A DNA stretch of 64,000 nt from positions 1,054,001 through 1,118,000 of the forward strand of contig WACJ01000404.1 in the NCBI GenBank assembly GCA_008973525.1. Reading direction: 5' to 3'. The position numbers were made by a program, and so were the translations under genes. Shown here piece by piece: positions 61,323 to 64,000 of the stretch. Source of the stretch: Stenopsyche tienmushanensis. Its lineage: Eukaryota > Arthropoda > Insecta > Trichoptera > Stenopsychidae. The number at the start of each line of letters is the position of its first letter. Position 1 is the stretch's first letter. A model generated the notes under the pieces. That model did no database searches. It was given only the letters and a program-made list of their open reading frames with translations, and was not told where the DNA came from.

Positions 61323-61644
61323 CCGCCGAGGCACATGGCTCAGGCGGCAGCCGCCATGGGCGAGGGCTGGGGCTCTTTGGGCGGGGGCTCCAGTCCGGGG
61401 GAGCGCGAGGGCGCAGGGCGCAGGGCGCAAGGGCGCGAGGGCGAGTGGGCCGCGCCGCGCCGCGCTCCGACTGCCGCCGCCTGTTTCAGGCGTTGCGCGC
61501 GCACGCGACGCCTCGCAGTACTGTCCCTTCTCCCCCTCGATCACCAAATTCTTCCCCGAATCAACCAAAACCCTGGAGATTTCCAGAGCCCATTCATCAA
61601 ATAAAGTATTCACATAATTCCTCTTTCTGATTTCATATGGCATT

Positions 61645-64000
61645 CGCTCATTCTTTCTTTTGAACCAAACTATGCATCAAAGCTCAATAATAAACTCTTA
61701 CTATTGTTTTTTTGTTGCAATAACCAATTTAAATAGATAAAATGCATGCGACATTATTAGCAAACGTTATATGTATGCATACTAAATCTATTAATGTAAT
61801 ATATGTGTTTGTGTAATATATAATAAAATAAGCGCGCTACGGGTCTAGTGATTGCGTTATTCTACATAATATAAATAAACAAGCACACACATTAGAGTGC
61901 GCATGCGGGTAGCTTGTCTATGATGTATGCGACGAAGGTGGATAGACTACAAACGATTAACCTTCTATGACCGAACAAATGCCGCTTGGGGTTTCATTTT
62001 TGTGTCCTGCTGCACCTATACAAATTTGACTTCAATAAATAATTATTTTAAACAAATTATAAGGGTAATCCAGCTCAGATTTATCGATATCTCAAATTTA
62101 TCGGCACAGTAAAAATATAATGATTATATTATTACTTCTTCTATTTTAAATACTACCCGAATAGAACAATATATAGTGATCAGTATTAATTTATGATCAA
62201 GTATTAATATAGAGATTATACAAGTTTCTAAATTTAACAAACTTTCAGCAAAACAACAACAAATTGAGGAAAATTAATGAATTAACATTTCTGATTTAAT
62301 GTGCTGATCCAGTAATAGATCAATTTCTTGACTATATTAAAACAAATACTTAAGGGATGTTCCTACCTTGTTGGACCTAAAAGTGATGGATTTTTTAACA
62401 TTTTTTTATGCGAAAATTATTAAATATAAAATATTGATGTTTAGTATATTGACTAGGTGATCTTTATTGAACATAAAAATATTTTTTAAAGTTTGAAAAA
62501 TAATGGTCCTGAATAGAAAAAAAAGTCCTAAGTCCTGAACAAATAATTTGCAGCAAATAAATTAAATATATTTTTACTTTGTATAATATTGTGTATAGTT
62601 CAGACTATAATTAAGAAGAAATATTGAAAAATAAAAAAATGGTGAGCAATCGAAGAAAAGTTTATGTTTTTACCAACATTTTTTTGTAATTTTTTGTTCA
62701 TTAAATAAACACTTTTGAATATTTTTGGATAATTACAGTCTTTACGATGGAGACGTTTATTATATACGTGTCTGCCAAATTCCATAAAAAAATCTCATCT
62801 AGGGCGTGTAGGAGCACTTCCATGAGCTTGGAAAGAGTAGTTTCAAGAAAAACGCGTTTAAAATTCCTCCTCTCCTTAGCTTCGTGAAGTTCAGTTTCTC
62901 TTCGTTGGCCTATAACATTGCAAATTTTATTGAACGTATTCTTATGCATTGGTCCTTAAGCAATAAATAAAATCGGACAAAGTGGGCTATTTTTGAATGA
63001 CTGATTTGCAAAAACAATTAAAATATAGTTTTTTACCAGCTCACAGTTCTTTTACACGTGGAAGACATATTAAAATCATCCTATCCTGGAAAAATCTTGA
63101 ATTTAGATCCATCCAAAATGAAAGTAAATATTATTTGCTGAATATTTTACTAATATACTCTAGAACACATCTATATAACAAATGATTTAGAACACATCTA
63201 TATAGCAATTGTTAATATTTTCAACGAAATTATTACTTTCTAATATTTTTTTAATACGTGTTTTCCATTATTTTGATCGATGTCATTAAATATGATCACA
63301 AAAATGACAATAATCCCAAAAACTCACAATCGTGCGCACCATCGAAGGAAGGTCATCACTCATAGTCAGCGAAAAGTCTTTACAATTTCAGCCTATTTTC
63401 GCTTAAATTTTTATGATAAAAAACTCTCCTGTGTATTTTGCAGCCCCTACCTCATAAATCTGTTCTGAAGATACTGTTTGATCTCGCCCACTTCTAGACA
63501 AAGGGGGAAAGATACAGAGAAACTTTCATCACTTTTGCCTTTTCATAATAAAATATGTCTGAAGGATTGCCTTTATTCATAGCCCTTTCGGTGCATGAAA
63601 AACGATATTAAAAATGTATTTAAAAAAAGTCAGATTAATGATGCATATTGATGTCAATGCAGACTTTTTCTTAAGATCCATTATCAAATGTGGGCAATCT
63701 TTAAATTATACTTTTCTAGGTAAAGGATGTGTTGATTTTCCAATAACTTCCATGTGTGATTAAGTTAGAACAAAATTATTTAAAATGAGTTTTAAATAAT
63801 ATCAATTATTGAATGGTGAAATTGCCATTATTTTTAAATTATATTTTTGCAAATACAGTCTCTCAAAGGTGGCTAAATACATTTTTAAATCCAAAAAATC
63901 TTAGCAAGCTTAGATCGAGACGATCGATCATAAATAAGAATACTTTTGATCTCTCTCGATTTTTTGGCATTGTGATTTTTTCTCCCTTTTGATATTTCGA
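61645..64000. other. AT-rich non-coding stretch
   Basis: No feature recognised to the end of the window. Open frames (61927-62112, 62701-62949, 62997-63185 and 63280-63468) are short and without motifs. Confidence 0.5.

Larger units (their letters stand above)
61020..61580. other. CpG-rich island with CAG/CGG repeats and overlapping open frames
   Basis: The most GC-rich block of the window. It has a 17-bp palindrome-like site (61088-61104), an exact tandem duplication (next entry), a CAG/CGG trinucleotide tract (about 61280-61322) and a G-run-rich stretch (about 61367-61445). Stops are rare, so three plus frames and two minus frames stay open. The minus frame 61221-61643 starts at a true ATG and begins protein-like (MPYEIRKRNYVNTLFDEWAL) before poly-Ala. 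The minus frame 61037-61336 begins with a Leu-rich signal-peptide look that is simply the repeat read backwards. A promoter/5' exon island is the best guess, and no coding frame can be chosen. Confidence 0.4.

Noticed and set aside
61037..61336. Minus-strand frame that starts like a secreted protein (Leu-rich signal peptide)
   Set aside because: The Leu/Pro/Ala stretch is the CAG/CGG tract read in reverse, and several other frames are equally open there.
61049..61630. 193-codon plus-strand frame with poly-Gln/Arg
   Set aside because: It starts at GTG with no ATG, and its length comes from the lack of stops in the GC-rich island.
1..64000. CRISPR arrays, operons, bacterial promoters, rRNA genes
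   Set aside because: No regularly spaced repeats and no clustered prokaryote-like genes. The transposon content shows this is animal nuclear DNA.

Overview
The window reads as non-coding nuclear DNA from an arthropod, most likely an insect. It is AT-rich (roughly two thirds A+T by eye). It has no operon structure, no rRNA and no convincing complete host gene. Its recognisable genes are pieces of animal transposable elements: mariner of several lineages, pogo/Tigger, hAT, piggyBac-type TTAA miniature elements, a Jockey-like LINE and a tRNA-derived SINE. That mix is typical of arthropod introns and gene deserts. The species cannot be named from this sequence.

Layout. 1-3.3 kb: unremarkable AT-rich DNA with one orphan open frame. 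3.3-5.2 kb: three insertions in a row, a tRNA-SINE with an 11-bp target duplication, a TTAA-flanked miniature element and an internally deleted mariner with intact ends. 5-11.6 kb: dispersed and direct repeats and an inverted-repeat patch. 11.6-13.8 kb: a graveyard of mariner/Tc1 transposase pieces. 14-34 kb: mostly empty AT-rich DNA with small GC-rich islets, two perfect hairpins, one more mariner relic and one copy of an unclassified repeat. 34.3-39.1 kb: a pogo/Tigger relic, the best candidate host exon (about 35.4-35.56 kb), a 0.8-kb hAT miniature element and a 5'-truncated but otherwise open Jockey-type reverse transcriptase on the minus strand with an exact 11-bp duplication. 40-45.7 kb: a mariner relic, a hairpin of microRNA-precursor size, a hAT derivative keeping the transposase dimerisation tail, a second end-to-end mariner and the second copy of the unclassified repeat. 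45.7-54.7 kb: nothing coding that I recognise. 54.7-58.2 kb: two inverted copies of a pogo-type miniature element bracketing a Tigger transposase tail. 58.5-61.6 kb: two GC-rich islands and, between them, two hAT miniature elements only 23 bp apart. 61.6-64 kb: AT-rich DNA without recognised features.

How it works together. No pathway is encoded here. Autonomous families probably supplied the enzymes that moved the short non-autonomous copies (an inference from shared ends). The only sign of a host gene is a short open frame with a strong splice donor near 35.4-35.56 kb. GC-rich islets at 19.3, 29.3, 32.6, 43.4, 51.5, 58.5 and 61.0 kb stand out from the background and could be exons, promoters or regulatory elements. 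The sequence alone does not decide. I did not find a clearly new molecular system. The strongest candidates for something undescribed are the unclassified two-copy repeat with traces of protein conservation (30.0-30.7 and 45.2-45.7 kb), the candidate exon, and the hairpin at 41.2 kb.
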